Of a DNA stretch of 27,816 nucleotides, positions 1-7,112 are shown one piece after another. Source of the DNA: an uncultured Collinsella sp. (GTDB lineage: Bacteria > Actinomycetota > Coriobacteriia > Coriobacteriales > Coriobacteriaceae). The notes under the pieces are model-generated. The model ran no database searches and was not told the origin of the DNA. It saw only the letters and a program-made list of their open reading frames with translations. The stretch is from contig CAAELZ010000037.1 in NCBI GenBank assembly GCA_900756945.1, positions 1-27,816 of the forward strand, given 5' to 3'. Made by a program: the position numbers and the translations under genes. Numbering within the stretch: position 1 is the first letter of the stretch; every line of letters starts with the position of its first letter.

Positions 1-85
1 CATGAAAAAGGCAAGGCATAGACCTTCTGGTCATGCCTTGCCTTTTGAATGACAAATTGTCGCTCTGGGCGGCGCGCAGCGTCGA
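1..85. repeat. Copy A of a nested-palindrome intergenic element
   Basis: This stretch matches 6023-6107 at 81 of 85 positions. Its core is a hairpin with 14-bp perfect arms (AAAAGGCAAGGCAT and ATGCCTTGCCTTTT) around an inner GACC/GGTC pair and a TTCT loop, so it could terminate transcription in both directions; on the minus strand the stem runs into TTTTT. The outer left arm seen in copy B would lie before the window start. It sits 3' of prfA, just beyond that gene's own hairpin. Confidence 0.85.
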
Positions 86-88
86 GCC

Positions 89-116
89 GTTACGCGGTTT
101 GGCAAAACCGCGTAAC
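89..116 (-). terminator. Hairpin immediately after prfA
   Basis: There is a perfect 12-bp stem, GTTACGCGGTTT pairing with AAACCGCGTAAC, around a GGCA loop, beginning 3 nt after the prfA stop. No long T run follows directly, but the next element (1-85) carries a second hairpin with a T run, giving a tandem terminator. Confidence 0.65.
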
Positions 117-119
117 CCG

Positions 120-1187
120 CTACACGGCCTGTGCCAGCTTCTCGGCACGCTCGGCGGCGGCGAGTGCCTCGATGACGGTGCCGAGCTGATCGCCCAGAAG
201 GACGCCGTTGTAGGTGGAGTTGAAACCGATGCGGTGATCGGTCACGCGGTCCTGGGGCTGGTTGTAGGTACGGATCTTCTCGGAACGGTTGCCGTGGCCG
301 ATCTGGCTCTGGCGCTCGGCACCGAGCTCTGCCTGCTGCTTCTCGAGCTCCATCTCGTACAGACGGGCACGCAGCATCTGCATGCAGACCTCGCGGTTCT
401 GGATCTGGGAACGCTGCTCCTGCGACTGCACCACGGTGTTGGTGGGCAGGTGGGTGATGCGCACGGCGGAGTAGGTAGTGTTAACGCACTGACCGCCAGG
501 GCCGGAGGCGCAGTAGGTGTCGATGCGCAGGTCAGATTGGTTGATCTGGACGTCAATCTCCTCGGCCTCGGGAAGCACGGCGACGGTTGCCGTGGAGGTC
601 TGGATACGGCCCTGGGACTCGGTCTTGGGAACGCGCTGGACGCGGTGCACGCCGGACTCGAACTTCATGACGGAGTAGACGCGGTCGCCCTCGACCTTGA
701 ACTCGATGGACTTAAAGCCGCCGGCCTCGCTAGGGCTGGAGTCGAGCACGGTGGTCTTCCAGCCGCGCGACTCGCAGAAGCGCTGGTACATCTTGTACAG
801 ATCGCCGGCAAAGATGGCCGCCTCGTCGCCACCGGCGGCGGAGCGAATCTCGACGATGGTGTTCTTGTCGTCGTTGGGGTCACTCGGGATGAGCATGTAC
901 TTGATGTCTTCCTCGAGCTGGGGAAGCTTCTCCTCGTTCTCGGAGATGTCCATCTGGAGCATCTCCTTCTCGTCGGCATCGGTAGTATCGTGGAGCATTT
1001 CCTTGGCAGCCTCGATGTCATCGAGCGCGCCGATGTACTCGCGCGAGGCGGCGATGAGGTCAGACTGGTGCGCGTGCTCCTTGTTGAGACGCGTGAACTC
1101 CTTGATGTCGGAGGCGACGGCCGGGTCGGAAAGCTTCTTCTCGAGCTCCTCGTAGGCCTTGATGATCTTTTCGAGCTTGTCGCGCAT
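120..1187 (-). CDS. prfA: Peptide chain release factor 1
   Basis: Class I release factor that reads UAA and UAG in the ribosomal A site and triggers hydrolysis of peptidyl-tRNA. The 355-residue length is normal for RF1. The catalytic GGQ tripeptide is at residues 231-233 within SGPGGQCVNTT, and the stop-codon-reading PxT motif appears as PKT at 187-189, followed by ESQGRIQTSTATVAVLPE as in RF1 rather than RF2 (which has SPF there). The N-terminal 100 residues are the charged helical domain. The ATG at 1187 follows AAAGGAG with a 7-nt gap. The usual downstream partner prmC is not in the window: the gene is followed at once by two hairpins, so it appears to end its transcript here. Identification is secure. 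Confidence 0.97.
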   Translation of the reverse strand: MRDKLEKIIKAYEELEKKLSDPAVASDIKEFTRLNKEHAHQSDLIAASREYIGALDDIEAAKEMLHDTTDADEKEMLQMDISENEEKLPQLEEDIKYMLIPSDPNDDKNTIVEIRSAAGGDEAAIFAGDLYKMYQRFCESRGWKTTVLDSSPSEAGGFKSIEFKVEGDRVYSVMKFESGVHRVQRVPKTESQGRIQTSTATVAVLPEAEEIDVQINQSDLRIDTYCASGPGGQCVNTTYSAVRITHLPTNTVVQSQEQRSQIQNREVCMQMLRARLYEMELEKQQAELGAERQSQIGHGNRSEKIRTYNQPQDRVTDHRIGFNSTYNGVLLGDQLGTVIEALAAAERAEKLAQAV

Positions 1188-1214
1188 GGCGGGACTCCTT
1201 TATATGCGTGAAGG

Positions 1215-1288
1215 TGAAAATCGGCAGAGTTGATGGGGCGCATGGCGCCACTGCGGGGGTAAGCCCAGCTAGAACATGTCGATTTTCA
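1215..1288 (-). promoter_or_regulatory. Inverted repeat in the prfA leader
   Basis: The 291-bp gap between prfA and the M20 gene holds, in its prfA-proximal part, a 9-bp perfect inverted repeat (TGAAAATCG at 1215-1223 and CGATTTTCA at 1280-1288). Weaker pairing extends outward (ATGCG on both sides), and a second GC-rich dyad (GGCGCATGGCGCC) lies in the loop. In the prfA transcript it would fold about 30 nt before the ribosome binding site. I see no convincing sigma-70 promoter. Function is unknown. Confidence 0.35.
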
Positions 1289-1396
1289 GATACATGCGCA
1301 TCCCTTCGCGTGTGGGGTACATAGTTGCGGTCTAACCCATACATGATAGCGTGCGCAGGCAAACCTGCATATAACCCGCACGGAATGAGCGGACGT

Positions 1397-1450
1397 AGCC
1401 GTTGAGGACGTTCCTTAACGATTAGTCATTTAAGAACGTACCCAACGGCT
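1397..1450. repeat. Long hairpin element, GGACGTTC family
   Basis: Arms of 21-22 nt at 1397-1418 and 1430-1450 pair with two substitutions and one single-base bulge; both ends read AGCCGTTG/CAACGGCT. The inner part (CGATTAGTCATTTAAGAACGT) is the reverse complement of 23314-23334 apart from one base, so this is a dispersed repeat family. It lies 3' of the M20 gene and may act as terminator. Confidence 0.75.
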
Positions 1451-1477
1451 AACAAAGGGACTGTCGCTTCGTCACAT
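1451..1477. repeat. Degenerate GACAAAGGGACTGTC palindrome
   Basis: Reads AACAAAGGGACTGTC followed by GCTTCGTCACAT. It is a diverged copy of the perfect palindrome at 8061-8087, abuts the hairpin at 1397-1450 and ends 2 nt from the M20 stop codon. Probably part of that gene's termination region. Confidence 0.7.
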
Positions 1478-1478
1478 T

Positions 1479-2894
1479 CTAGAGCGTTTGGAGTAGAGCG
1501 ACGAGGAAGCGGATGCCCTGGAGGTAGGCGCGGCGGGTGATGCGCTCGTTGGTGCCGTGGACGCCGCGATCACACTCGTCGTCATCAACCACAAAGGCCG
1601 AGAAGCGAATGCACTCAGGGCAAATGTGCTGGTAGTTGGCAGCGTCGGTCGCACCGATCACGGTCGAGGGCACAATTGCCACTGGCTCGAATGATCCGTT
1701 TTCCTCCGTCCCTTTTGGATCGCGGAAGTAGCGGGCGGCAATGGCGCGAACGGCCTCGAGTCCCGGTCCACCAACACGCGGGGACGGCGAGGGCTCGGAG
1801 CTGCCGGGACCCAGCTCCACTTCGACACGACCGGCAAGGTCCGCCCCGGCAACCGCCTCACGGCAGCGCGCCACAACGTCGGCCGCGCTCGTGCCCTCGA
1901 GCATGCGGAAGTTAATGTTGGCCCACATATCCTGCGGCATCACGTTAGCGCCGGTGCTGCCACCCTCGATCTGCGTGGGCGCGCAGGTAGTCGTCACCAG
2001 CGGATAGAGCTTTTTGCTGGCGAGGCAATCACGGACAATGGCGTCCCCGTTGGCGGCAATTTCATCGGCCGTGTAGAGCCCCAACTCGACGAGTTGGGCG
2101 GCAAGCGGATCGGTCACGCGCGTCGGCCACTCGATATCGCAGATTGCGGTGATGGCACGGCTGAGCACCTCAAGCGACGTGCCGCCGTAGGGGTTGGAAG
2201 AATGCCCGCCCGCGCTCTTTGTCTTGAGCACAATGTCGGCATAACCTTTCTCAGCCAGGTCAGCGTGCATGAGCCAACCCTCGCCCGCGCTATACTCGGC
2301 AGCCGGAACGATGCGGTAGTCACCCTCGTCGATCAGGTACTCAAGCTCAATGCCGCGCCCCTTGAGCGCACGGCCGATGGCGCCTGCTCCGTACTGCGTA
2401 GTCTCCTCGTCCTGGCCAAAGGCCAGGAGCAGCGTGCGCTCGTGCTGCCAACCGTGCGCCAGCGCATACTCGACAGCCTCGAGAATGCCTGCGACCTGAT
2501 CCTTCATGTCGATCGCGCCGCGGCCCCAGATGTAGGTGTCGTCCACGTGCCCGCTAAAGGGGGCATGTGTCCAGTCGGCCTCGGTATCCGGCACCACGGG
2601 GACCACGTCCATGTGGCCCATGAGCATGACGGGTTTGAGGGCGGGGTCGGAACCGCCAAGCGTCACCAGCAGCGAATGATCGATAAGCTCGACCTCGCCC
2701 GCCGCAAACACGCGCGGCCATGCCTGCTGCATATAGGCGCGCAGGTCATCGAAGGGCTGCCAGTCCACCGCCTCGGCATCCATGCTCGAGACGGTCGGAA
2801 ACGACAGCACGCGGCCCAAGCGCTCGCGCGCGCCGGCCTCGTCTATATCGGCAAAATCGTCCTCATGCGCAAAGAAGCGCCAAACCTCGGCCAT
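1479..2894 (-). CDS. M20-family metallopeptidase / carboxypeptidase
   Basis: Two-zinc exopeptidase of clan MH, expected to hydrolyse dipeptides or N-acylated amino acids in the cytoplasm (no signal peptide). Visible motifs: LMGHMDVVPV (metal ligand H94, catalytic-site D96), WGRGAIDMKD (bridging D129), FGQDEE (general base E163, ligand E164), SAGGHSSNP (dimer-domain H231 region) and a C-terminal GVHGTNE histidine. At 471 residues, with an N-terminal extension before the catalytic core, it looks closest to the carboxypeptidase S / PM20D1-like branch rather than to PepT or DapE. I chose the ATG at 2894, preceded by AAAGGATG, over an upstream start at 2948 that lacks one. It lies 72 bp after an amino-acid importer operon on the same strand, which suggests peptide or amino-acid scavenging. 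Substrate is unknown. Confidence 0.9.
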   Translation of the reverse strand: MAEVWRFFAHEDDFADIDEAGARERLGRVLSFPTVSSMDAEAVDWQPFDDLRAYMQQAWPRVFAAGEVELIDHSLLVTLGGSDPALKPVMLMGHMDVVPVVPDTEADWTHAPFSGHVDDTYIWGRGAIDMKDQVAGILEAVEYALAHGWQHERTLLLAFGQDEETTQYGAGAIGRALKGRGIELEYLIDEGDYRIVPAAEYSAGEGWLMHADLAEKGYADIVLKTKSAGGHSSNPYGGTSLEVLSRAITAICDIEWPTRVTDPLAAQLVELGLYTADEIAANGDAIVRDCLASKKLYPLVTTTCAPTQIEGGSTGANVMPQDMWANINFRMLEGTSAADVVARCREAVAGADLAGRVEVELGPGSSEPSPSPRVGGPGLEAVRAIAARYFRDPKGTEENGSFEPVAIVPSTVIGATDAANYQHICPECIRFSAFVVDDDECDRGVHGTNERITRRAYLQGIRFLVALLQTL

Positions 2895-2919
2895 GACATC
2901 CTTTCGATTGTGATGACGA

Positions 2920-2942
2920 GGGCCGCCCCACCGGAGCGGCCC
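2920..2942 (-). terminator. GC hairpin after the ABC importer operon
   Basis: A 7-bp perfect stem, GGGCCGC and GCGGCCC, with a 9-nt loop lies between the ATPase stop and the M20 start. There is no T run, so it may only attenuate or pause read-through into the M20 gene. Confidence 0.45.
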
Positions 2943-2966
2943 TGTCACATAAGCGTTTGCGGTCGG

Positions 2967-3752
2967 TTATTTGTCCTCGAGATAACGCGAGAGGAACTCG
3001 CGGGTGCGCTGGTGTTTGGGGTTGCCGAAGAGCTCGGCCGGCGCGGCGTCCTCGAGCACCACGCCCTTGTCCATAAAGACCACGCGGTCGGACACCGTGC
3101 GGGCAAAGGCCATCTCGTGCGTGACGACGACCATGGTCATGCCGTCGGCCGCGAGCTTGCGCATGACCTCGAGCACCTCGCCCACGATCTCGGGGTCGAG
3201 TGCCGAAGTCGGCTCGTCGAACAGCATGATCTGCGGATTCATGCACAGGGCGCGCGCGATGGCCACGCGCTGCTTTTGGCCACCGGACAGGCGACCCACG
3301 GCGGCGTGCGCGAACTTTTCGAGCCCCACGCTCGTCAGATGCTCCATTGCGACCTTCTCGGCCTCGGCCTTGCCCATCTTTTTGAGCGTGACGGGCGCAA
3401 GCGTGCAATTGTCAAGCACATCCATGTTGTTGAACAGGTTAAAGCCCTGGAACACCATGCCGATGTCCTCGCGGAGTTTATTGATATTGCAGCGCTCGGC
3501 CGTAAGGTCCTGGCCGTGGAACCAGATGTGGCCCGCGTCCGGGGTCTCGAGCAGGTTGAGGCAGCGCAGGAAGGTCGACTTGCCCGAGCCCGAGGCGCCG
3601 ATAATGGTGACGACCTCGCCGGGGTTAACTGACAGGTCGATGCCCTTGAGCACCTCGAGCGAGCCGAAGCTCTTGCGCAGGCCCTCGACGCGGATAAGCG
3701 GCTCATTGGTCTGTGCGGCGGCCACAGCGCCGGTGGTAGTGGTATCTGCCAT
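2967..3752 (-). CDS. Polar amino-acid ABC transporter ATPase (GlnQ-like)
   Basis: ATP-hydrolysing subunit of an amino-acid importer, working on the cytoplasmic face with the permease encoded just upstream. All nucleotide-binding motifs are intact: Walker A GASGSGKST (52-60), Q-loop Q102, signature LSGGQKQR (155-162), Walker B IMLFDEP (175-181) and switch H212 in VVVTHEM. The 261-residue length is slightly over the family's usual 240-250 because of a short Thr/Ala-rich N-terminus. The ATG at 3752 has AGGAGA 6 nt upstream; the open frame continues to 3827 but would then overlap the permease gene without a ribosome site. The permease stop is 22 nt upstream, so the three importer genes form one operon. 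The exact amino acid carried cannot be told from the sequence. Confidence 0.93.
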   Translation of the reverse strand: MADTTTTGAVAAAQTNEPLIRVEGLRKSFGSLEVLKGIDLSVNPGEVVTIIGASGSGKSTFLRCLNLLETPDAGHIWFHGQDLTAERCNINKLREDIGMVFQGFNLFNNMDVLDNCTLAPVTLKKMGKAEAEKVAMEHLTSVGLEKFAHAAVGRLSGGQKQRVAIARALCMNPQIMLFDEPTSALDPEIVGEVLEVMRKLAADGMTMVVVTHEMAFARTVSDRVVFMDKGVVLEDAAPAELFGNPKHQRTREFLSRYLEDK

Positions 3753-3774
3753 GATGATTCTCCTCGTCTTGCGC

Positions 3775-4923
3775 CTAGTTGGAGCTGGGCAGCGTTGCCG
3801 GGGCCTCGGCGCCGAGCTTTTTGCCAAAGGCCTCGAGCAGGCGGCTCGCCACGAGCGTCAGGATCAGGTAAACCACGAGCGCCACGCAGTAGACCTCCAT
3901 CTGGCGGTAGTACACGCCGGCGACAGTGGTGGTGGCGTACATGAGGTCAAACACGCCAATGACCGAGAGCACCGACGAGTCCTTGATGTTGATGATGAGC
4001 TCGTTGGTGAGTGCGGGGATCGCGTTTTTAATACCCTGGGGGAACACGACCTTGCGCATGGCCTGCCACTGCGACAGACCCAGCGAGCGCGCCGCCTCGG
4101 CTTGACCGGGGTCGATGGACTCGATGCCGCCACGCAAAACTTCCATCATGTAGGCGGTGGAGTTGAGCGAGATGGTGACAAGGCCGGCGGTGAAGGTACT
4201 CCAGATCTGGTTGGCCTGGGCGGTTTCGAAGCCCATGCCGCGCAAAACGGTGAAGCCCGCGTAATAGATGAGCAGGCCCTGGACCATCATGGGCGTGCCG
4301 CGCACGATGGTGGAGTAGATGGTCGCAAAGCCGCGGCCGATGCTCTTGAAGAAGCGCGTGAGATCGTTGTCCACACGGTCGAAGGTCTGAATGCGCAGGA
4401 ACACAAAGAGCAGCGCCAGGAAAAAGGCGATGACGGTGCCGAAGGTCGCAAGCGCGATGGTGATCTCGATACCGCGGATAAAGAAGTCCCCGCTCTTGTA
4501 GGTCATGTAGACCAGACTCGACAAAAAGTCGCTGGGGTTGGAGTCCGAGACAATGCTCACCCGCACCAGGTCGATAAACGACATGACGCAACGGTCGATA
4601 AAGAAGATCGCCGCAATGGCGACCACGACATAGCTGCCCTGGCGCGCGCTGCGACGAAAGCGCTCGGAAGCAAACGGCGACGTTTCGCGATAGTCATTCC
4701 AATGCATGAGTTTGGTGACGAGCGCCGCCGCCGACACGACGAGCCAGGCCCAAAGGATTGCCCAGAGGCAGTCTTGGAACACGCCCGTAGGCGCCAAGAA
4801 GCTCAGCGGCGTGGGGTTGCGCTGGCTAAACGCCAGGCCGAGCGCTGCGATGACGCTCGTGCCCAGGTACACATAACGGTGGTCGGCCTTGGTAAAGGAG
4901 GCCAGACGATTGACGGTTTTCAT
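3775..4923 (-). CDS. Amino-acid ABC transporter permease with N-terminal extension
   Basis: Membrane subunit of the HisM/GlnP family. The C-terminal 230 residues form the standard domain, including the EAA loop that contacts the ATPase (EAARSLGLSQWQAMRKVVFP, from 276). The protein has 382 residues against roughly 220 for a typical member. The extra N-terminal 140 residues contain three further hydrophobic segments (about 17-35, 50-71 and 97-116), so the topology is larger than usual. The start at 4923 has GGGAGG just upstream and lies 9 nt from the stop of the binding-protein gene. Only one permease gene is present, so it presumably works as a homodimer. Confidence 0.9.
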   Translation of the reverse strand: MKTVNRLASFTKADHRYVYLGTSVIAALGLAFSQRNPTPLSFLAPTGVFQDCLWAILWAWLVVSAAALVTKLMHWNDYRETSPFASERFRRSARQGSYVVVAIAAIFFIDRCVMSFIDLVRVSIVSDSNPSDFLSSLVYMTYKSGDFFIRGIEITIALATFGTVIAFFLALLFVFLRIQTFDRVDNDLTRFFKSIGRGFATIYSTIVRGTPMMVQGLLIYYAGFTVLRGMGFETAQANQIWSTFTAGLVTISLNSTAYMMEVLRGGIESIDPGQAEAARSLGLSQWQAMRKVVFPQGIKNAIPALTNELIINIKDSSVLSVIGVFDLMYATTTVAGVYYRQMEVYCVALVVYLILTLVASRLLEAFGKKLGAEAPATLPSSN

Positions 4924-4932
4924 GCTGCCTCC

Positions 4933-5859
4933 CTATGCCGGCTGACGGTCGAGGCACGCGTCCCACATTTGGTCGCGCTCCTCTTGGCTAATGCCCTTGA
5001 GTGTCTTGTCGATGAGTTTAAGCAGCTTGTCCGAGCCCTTGCGGCAGCCGACGTTTGCCGTGACCTCCTGCTTGAAACCCTCGCCCTCGGCAAATTGAAT
5101 CGGCACGATACCCGGGTTTTGGGCCATATAGCCCTTCTCGTTCTCAGTGTTGTAGGTCACGGCGTCGCACGTGCCCTGCAGCAGGTTCGAGAACACCGTG
5201 GGGACGGAGTCGACCGGGTTTTTGTGCACAACGCCCGGGATCTCGTCAATGACAGTGTCGAGCATGGTGTCCTTTTGGCCGAGCACCGTGGCGCCGCTAA
5301 AGTCGCTGAGCTTGGTCGCGTTTTGGTAGGGCGAGCCCTCTTTTACGAACAGGCCAAAGTAGCCGATAAAGTACGGGTCGGAAAAGCCGACGGACTCCTC
5401 ACGCTCGGGCGTGGCGCTCATGCCGGCGATGATGAGGTCGATCTGGCCGTTGTTGAGCGAGTCAATAAGGCCCGAAAAGCTCTGCTTGACGGCGACGGGC
5501 TCGCCGCCGAGGGCCTTGCAGACGATCTTGGCGATCTGCACGTCGTAGCCATCGGCGTAGGCTCCCTGCACGTTGTCGATGGGAATGGTGTACTCGCTGG
5601 CCTCGGAGACCTGCCAGTTGTACGGGGCGTAGGCCGCCTCCATGCCGATACGGATCTTGTCCTTGCCGATCACGGAATCGGACAGGTCGTCGCGACCGCC
5701 GCCCGTCGTGGGCTGAACCACCTTGAGCGTGGACGGACGCTGGCAGCCGGCAAGCGCGCCGGCGACAACGGAAGCACTCGCAGCGAGAGCGCTACCCAAA
5801 AAGATGCGACGGCTGAACACCAGCTGTGGATGCGCGTCGCGTTGATGGGGAGAATGCAT
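4933..5859 (-). CDS. Amino-acid-binding lipoprotein of the ABC importer
   Basis: Extracytoplasmic solute receptor (periplasmic-binding-protein type 2 fold, SBP family 3) that delivers an amino acid to the permease downstream. The N-terminus has SRRIFLG (16-22), a good twin-arginine motif, then a hydrophobic stretch ending in a lipobox LAGC with Cys39 as the lipidation site, so it looks like a Tat-exported lipoprotein. The mature part opens with IRIGMEAAYAPYNW, characteristic of the family, and contains SGLIDSLNNGQIDLIIAGMS. I chose the ATG at 5859 (GGGAAGG upstream) over the longer frame to 5931. It is first in the operon: binding protein, permease, ATPase. No sigma-70 promoter stands out in the gap upstream. 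Confidence 0.92.
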   Translation of the reverse strand: MHSPHQRDAHPQLVFSRRIFLGSALAASASVVAGALAGCQRPSTLKVVQPTTGGGRDDLSDSVIGKDKIRIGMEAAYAPYNWQVSEASEYTIPIDNVQGAYADGYDVQIAKIVCKALGGEPVAVKQSFSGLIDSLNNGQIDLIIAGMSATPEREESVGFSDPYFIGYFGLFVKEGSPYQNATKLSDFSGATVLGQKDTMLDTVIDEIPGVVHKNPVDSVPTVFSNLLQGTCDAVTYNTENEKGYMAQNPGIVPIQFAEGEGFKQEVTANVGCRKGSDKLLKLIDKTLKGISQEERDQMWDACLDRQPA

Positions 5860-5993
5860 AATCTGCCTTCCCTGTTGAATCGTATGCTGACGACTTAACA
5901 GGATATACGCCAGCGACCAGCAGCGCAGCACAAGCTCGAAAAATTAATAGACACACGGTAGTCATTGGGAACGTCGATGTTTTGGCAATGCCA

Positions 5994-6107
5994 GCGAGCG
6001 CCGCCCAGAGCGAACAAGTTGGCATGAAAAAGGCAGGGCATAGACCTTCTGGTCATGCCGTGCCTTTTGAATGGCAAATTGTCGCTCTGGGTGGCGCGCA
6101 GCGTCGA
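5994..6107. repeat. Copy B of the nested-palindrome element
   Basis: Positions 6023-6107 match 1-85 with four substitutions. Here the outer arms are visible: the left arm CGCCGCCCAGAGCGAACAA (6000-6018) pairs imperfectly with TTGTCGCTCTGGGTGGCG further right (about 6079-6096). Between them sits the core hairpin AAAAGGCAGGGCAT / ATGCCGTGCCTTTT with one mismatched pair. The whole unit is thus a palindrome inside a palindrome of about 105-115 bp. It lies between the aldose epimerase and the importer operon. The remaining gap (5860-5993) shows nothing recognisable. Confidence 0.8.
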
Positions 6108-6112
6108 CCGGT

Positions 6113-6134
6113 CCGCCGTTCGCTAGAACGGCGG
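6113..6134 (-). terminator. Hairpin after the aldose epimerase gene
   Basis: A perfect 8-bp stem, CCGCCGTT and AACGGCGG, with a 6-nt loop starts 5 nt after the stop codon and is followed by repeat copy B. This is the same order (stop, private hairpin, shared element) as at prfA. Confidence 0.6.
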
Positions 6135-6139
6135 AACCT

Positions 6140-7033
6140 CTAGAGCAAGGTGACGCTAAAGCTGCGGACGTCTGTCTCGCCCGGCGCCAGCGCAATGGTG
6201 TTGACCTTGTGCTCAAAGACGTCGTCCTCGGTGTCCATGGTGGTGTGGCCGGACCAAGGCTCAAGCGCCACAAACGGGGCGTCGTTGGCGGCAGACCACA
6301 CGCCGATGTACTTAAAGCCCTCAAAGTCGATCTTGACGCCGTGGCCCGACTTGCGACCGCGCAGCGTGAGCGTGGAGCCCGGGGTATCGGTGAACATGAT
6401 GGCGTCGTTATCGAAGCTACGGTGCGTGATGGGCAGCACGTCAGAGTTATCGGGGGCCTTGTAGCTACCCTCAAACGTCATGAGGCCATCGGGCGTGATG
6501 ATGGGGGCCTCGTTGGTCCAAGCCTCGGTAAACGCCAGCTCGTAATCCTCGAACGTCTCGTCCTCGGCACCGGGGGCGGGCACGTTAAATGCAGGGTGGC
6601 CGCCCACCGAGAACGGCAGGTCCACGTCGCCGGTGTTCGTAACGGCAAAGGTCTGCGTGAGCGTGGCGTCGCCGGTTAGGGCATAGGTCATGCTGAGCTT
6701 AAAGTGGAAGGGGAAAGCCTTGAGCGACTCGGGCGTGTCGGTGATCTCGTAGGTGACGGACGAGCCGTCCTCGGAGACCTCGACCAGCTTGTGCTCGACG
6801 ATGCGCGCGAGGCCGTGGCGCGGCATCTCGCAGGTGCCAGCCGCAGATGTTGCCGTGTTGTTGCGCAGTGAGCCCACGATGGGGAACAGAATGGGCGCGT
6901 GCTTGCCCCAAAAGACCGGGTCGCCCTGCCACAGATACTCGTTGCCGTTGAGGGCAAGGCTCGTGAGCTGGGCACCCATGGAATCGATGGCCGCGGTGAG
7001 GCCGCCGCGCTTGATGGTAGTGACGGTGGACAT
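6140..7033 (-). CDS. Aldose 1-epimerase family protein (LacX-like)
   Basis: Mutarotase-fold protein expected to interconvert alpha and beta anomers of a hexose or hexose phosphate in the cytoplasm. Motifs of the LacX-like branch are present: EYLWQGDPVFWGKHAPILFPIVG (residues 32-54), PRHGLAR with H73, VGGHPAFNVP with H146, and EPWSG with E258 as candidate catalytic base. The 297-residue length fits the family. The ATG at 7033 has GGAGG 7 nt upstream, and the open frame only extends 8 codons beyond it. It stands alone on its transcript, with hairpins behind it. Its sugar is not evident. Confidence 0.88.
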   Translation of the reverse strand: MSTVTTIKRGGLTAAIDSMGAQLTSLALNGNEYLWQGDPVFWGKHAPILFPIVGSLRNNTATSAAGTCEMPRHGLARIVEHKLVEVSEDGSSVTYEITDTPESLKAFPFHFKLSMTYALTGDATLTQTFAVTNTGDVDLPFSVGGHPAFNVPAPGAEDETFEDYELAFTEAWTNEAPIITPDGLMTFEGSYKAPDNSDVLPITHRSFDNDAIMFTDTPGSTLTLRGRKSGHGVKIDFEGFKYIGVWSAANDAPFVALEPWSGHTTMDTEDDVFEHKVNTIALAPGETDVRSFSVTLL

Positions 7034-7112
7034 GCTACTTCCTCCAAAAATAAACAACAGTATCGAGGGCTATTGTCCCACTCTTGGCGGCGGGGTTGAG
7101 CGTCAGGCGCAG

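Noticed and set aside
2094..5898. Long plus-strand open frames opposite the peptidase and importer genes
   Set aside because: They lie antisense to genes with complete family motifs, are His/Arg/Ala-rich with no recognisable domains, and reflect the GC-rich third codon positions of the true genes.
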